35,207 nt of DNA from Candidatus Kaiserbacteria bacterium RIFCSPHIGHO2_02_FULL_49_34. GTDB taxonomy: Bacteria > Patescibacteriota > Minisyncoccia > Phycocordibacterales > UBA918. The position numbers and the translations under genes were made by a program. The DNA lies in assembly GCA_001781205.1 (NCBI GenBank), contig MFLE01000004.1, positions 1 through 35,207 of the forward strand. The letters are read 5' to 3'. This document shows positions 32,992 through 35,207 of this stretch, piece after piece; the first letter of the stretch is position 1, and every line of letters begins with the position of its first letter. The notes under the pieces were generated by a model, which saw only the letters and a program-made list of their open reading frames with translations, searched no databases and was not told where the DNA came from.

Positions 32992-34809
32992 ATGAAAAAT
33001 ATACAGATTTTCACCGCGCTCATTGCGGTCAGTTTCGTTCTTATTGTTGGCATCGTCCTCCGCTACACTGGCGCAGCCGACGTGGCTACCACCGCAGAAA
33101 TCCAAAACGAACCACCAACCATCGATACTGTTCGTTACAGTACTACTGCATATGGCGCCGACAACCTTTCCATAAGTGGCATCTTGCCAAATATCGGTAC
33201 GGACCGAGTCGTTCACATCAACGGACAAGTCACTGACCTTAATGGAGAGAATGATATCGCGTCGTCAACGCTCTCACTTAACTTCTATCGTATCAGTAAG
33301 TCAATCGGCTGTGTAACAGACAAAAACGACTGCTATCGAGTCATTCCTTGTGATACCAGTTACATCGAGGGTGATGATACACAAATTGCATACGACTGTC
33401 CGGTATCACTTGCATACTGGGTAGATGCCACTGATAGTGCCTCCGCTTACGGCAGTGATACATGGGTAGCACATGTCACCGTGAGTGATGTTGCTGGACT
33501 GCAAACGCAAAGTGCGGCGACTATCGAAGTCAACTCACTTCTTGCTCTCAATCTCCCTGAAGCAATTGACTACGGCACCCGTTCGCTCGGCGAAGTTTCA
33601 TCATCAACTACAAATATCGAAACAATCATCACTCAGCGTGGCAACACCAAGGCTGACGTACAGCTCTCTGGTTCGAATATGGGCTGCAGCGCAATCGGTA
33701 CACTTGCTACTTCAACACAGGCGTGGGCACTTGAAAGTGTCGGTCACACCGCATCAACAATCCTCACCGACACGCTCACTGCAGCAAAACGAAACATCTT
33801 ACTCCGTACTGATGAATCAAACGAACTCTCCGCAAACCTTTACTGGAACATTGCCATTCCTACGTCAGGAGTGAAGGGTACCTGTACAGGTGCAAATACG
33901 ATTGCGGTGATTGCGAAGGCGCAGGCTGGTATTGAGTGGACGTCTCGCACGAGTGCTGCGGATAACTTTTGGCATTCCGTTACGTATGGTAATAATCTCT
34001 TCGTTGCCGTCGCCGGCATTGGTGAAAGTAATCGCGTCATGACGTCACCAGACGGCATCACCTGGACACCTCATGAGGCAGCTGTAGCAAACTTTTGGGC
34101 GTCTGTTACTTTCGGACAGGGCATCTTTGTTGCGGTTGCTATCAGCGGTTCAAGTAATCGCGTCATGACGTCACCAGACGGCATCACCTGGACACCTCGT
34201 ACTGCTGCGGTAAATAATAATTGGAAATCGGTCACGTATGGCAATGGTTTATTTGTTGCGGTGTCGTACTCTGGTTCAGGCAATCGTGTCATGACTTCAC
34301 CTGATGGCATTACTTGGACATCGCGGGCCAGTGCTGCAGACAACAGCTGGGAATCTGTTACGTACGGCAATGGCGTCTTCGTTGCCGTTGCATTATCAGG
34401 CACTGGCAATCGCGTCATGACGTCACCAGACGGTATCACCTGGACCCTGCGTACCCCCGCAGTTGATAATGATTGGCGCTCTGTCACCTACGGTAACGGC
34501 ATCTTTGTAGCAGTCTCTGACAGCGGTTCAAGTAATCGCGTCATGACGTCGCCAGACGGTATCACCTGGACATCCCAAACTTCAGCAGCAGATAACGGCT
34601 GGGACTCTGTTACTTATGGTAATGATTTATTCGTAGCAGTATCGTATGATGGTACTGGCAATCGCGTCATGACCTCACCTGACGGCATCACTTGGATATC
34701 TCGTGTAAGTGCAGTAGACAACAGCTGGAAATCTGTTGTCTACGGCGATGGTCGCTTCGTGGCAGTTTCTTCTGATGGTACCAGTAACCGCGTCATGACT
34801 TCAGACTAG
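32992..34809 (+). CDS. Exported modular protein: shared N-terminal module plus seven 42-aa 'GITWTxR...NRVMTSPD' repeats (probable beta-propeller)
   Basis: MKNIQIFTALIAVSFVLIVGIVLRYTGAADV..., shared module ending GVKGTCTGANTIAVIAKAQAG, then repeats. Start reset to 32992 behind TACACT. Confidence 0.9.
   Translation: MKNIQIFTALIAVSFVLIVGIVLRYTGAADVATTAEIQNEPPTIDTVRYSTTAYGADNLSISGILPNIGTDRVVHINGQVTDLNGENDIASSTLSLNFYRISKSIGCVTDKNDCYRVIPCDTSYIEGDDTQIAYDCPVSLAYWVDATDSASAYGSDTWVAHVTVSDVAGLQTQSAATIEVNSLLALNLPEAIDYGTRSLGEVSSSTTNIETIITQRGNTKADVQLSGSNMGCSAIGTLATSTQAWALESVGHTASTILTDTLTAAKRNILLRTDESNELSANLYWNIAIPTSGVKGTCTGANTIAVIAKAQAGIEWTSRTSAADNFWHSVTYGNNLFVAVAGIGESNRVMTSPDGITWTPHEAAVANFWASVTFGQGIFVAVAISGSSNRVMTSPDGITWTPRTAAVNNNWKSVTYGNGLFVAVSYSGSGNRVMTSPDGITWTSRASAADNSWESVTYGNGVFVAVALSGTGNRVMTSPDGITWTLRTPAVDNDWRSVTYGNGIFVAVSDSGSSNRVMTSPDGITWTSQTSAADNGWDSVTYGNDLFVAVSYDGTGNRVMTSPDGITWISRVSAVDNSWKSVVYGDGRFVAVSSDGTSNRVMTSD
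33928..34806 (+). repeat. Seven in-frame 126-bp repeats
   Basis: GI(E/T)WT..(S/A)AxxNxWxSVTYGNGxFVAVxxSGxxNRVMTSPD repeated seven times; the last unit ends at the stop codon. Confidence 0.92.
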
Positions 34810-34826
34810 CAAACACTCTGCAAGTA

Positions 34827-34850
34827 CAAAAAATCCTTTGGGATTTTTTG
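34827..34850 (+). terminator. Intrinsic terminator
   Basis: CAAAAAATCC-TTTG-GGATTTTTTG. Confidence 0.8.
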
Positions 34851-34896
34851 TTTGGAGAACGTTTTGCGTTTTCCCAATTCGGAGTACAATACATTC

Positions 34897-35207
34897 ATGA
34901 CAAACACAAAAACAATCACCACTCTCATCGCCATCAGTTTCCTCCTCATCATAGGAATCGTTCTCCGCTACACCCAAGCAGCAGACGAAGTATCAACCAC
35001 CGCAGAAGTACAAAACACCCCACCAACCGTTGATACCATCCGTTTTGCAACAACAGCATACAGTGCAGATGATTTAACAAGCTCTGGTATTCTTCCAAAC
35101 GTAGGAACAACCCGTACTATCCACGTGAACGGCACCATTCACGACGACAACGGAGAAGCAGACATCGCCTCAAGCACCCTCAACCTCGTCTTCCACAAAA
35201 CAACCGC
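34897..35207 (+). CDS. Fourth member of the modular exported family (3'-truncated by window)
   Basis: MTNTKTITTLIAISFLLIIGIVLRYTQAADEVSTTAEVQNTPPTVDTIRFATTAYSADDLTSSGILPNVGTTRTIHVNGTIHDDNGEADIASSTLNLVFHKTT aligns with the N-termini at 13390 and 32992; TACAAT 6 nt upstream. Confidence 0.88.
   Translation, partial: MTNTKTITTLIAISFLLIIGIVLRYTQAADEVSTTAEVQNTPPTVDTIRFATTAYSADDLTSSGILPNVGTTRTIHVNGTIHDDNGEADIASSTLNLVFHKTT

Noticed and set aside
1-35207. Prophage, integrase, transposase, toxin-antitoxin or restriction system
   Set aside because: No gene with recognisable motifs for any of these was found in either strand's ORFs.

Overview
The window looks like a compact chromosomal segment from a Candidate Phyla Radiation / Patescibacteria-like bacterium. 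That lineage guess is inference from gene content, small intergenic gaps and expression signals. Most of it is housekeeping: rnhB, scpB, D-Ala-D-Ala carboxypeptidase, mraY, ftsW/rodA, gyrA, uppS, parB, a UvrD-like helicase-nuclease, uppP, tmk, tdk, rpmG (58 aa, absent from the ORF track), murD, a DEAD-box helicase, rpsL and rpsG. The most interesting feature is a dispersed family of four exported proteins (two cut by the window edges). They share an almost constant ~310-aa N-terminal module joined to different C-terminal repeat domains: Kelch (6 repeats), RCC1 (7 repeats of ~50 aa) and a 42-aa 'GITWTxR..MTSPD' repeat (7 copies). The fourth copy's C-terminus lies outside the window. This looks like a modular 'constant stalk + exchangeable beta-propeller' surface system. 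Other signals: (i) about 18 genes have a TATACT-like -10 box only 6-9 nt before the start codon, implying pervasive leaderless transcription; (ii) tmk and tdk are divergent, with 17 bp between start codons and overlapping -10 boxes; (iii) a ~125-bp palindromic repeat occurs immediately after the stop codons of gyrA and the DEAD-box helicase; (iv) a 129-bp inverted-repeat element with 24-bp arms lies between rnhB and scpB; (v) an SPFH-protein gene has a canonical TTGACA-17-TATTGT promoter, an operator-like inverted repeat, a Shine-Dalgarno and CTG-rich codons, which makes it look foreign; (vi) ribosomal protein S12 has a K42R-equivalent residue and a one-residue deletion at P90. No tRNA, rRNA, CRISPR array, transposase or phage gene was recognised.
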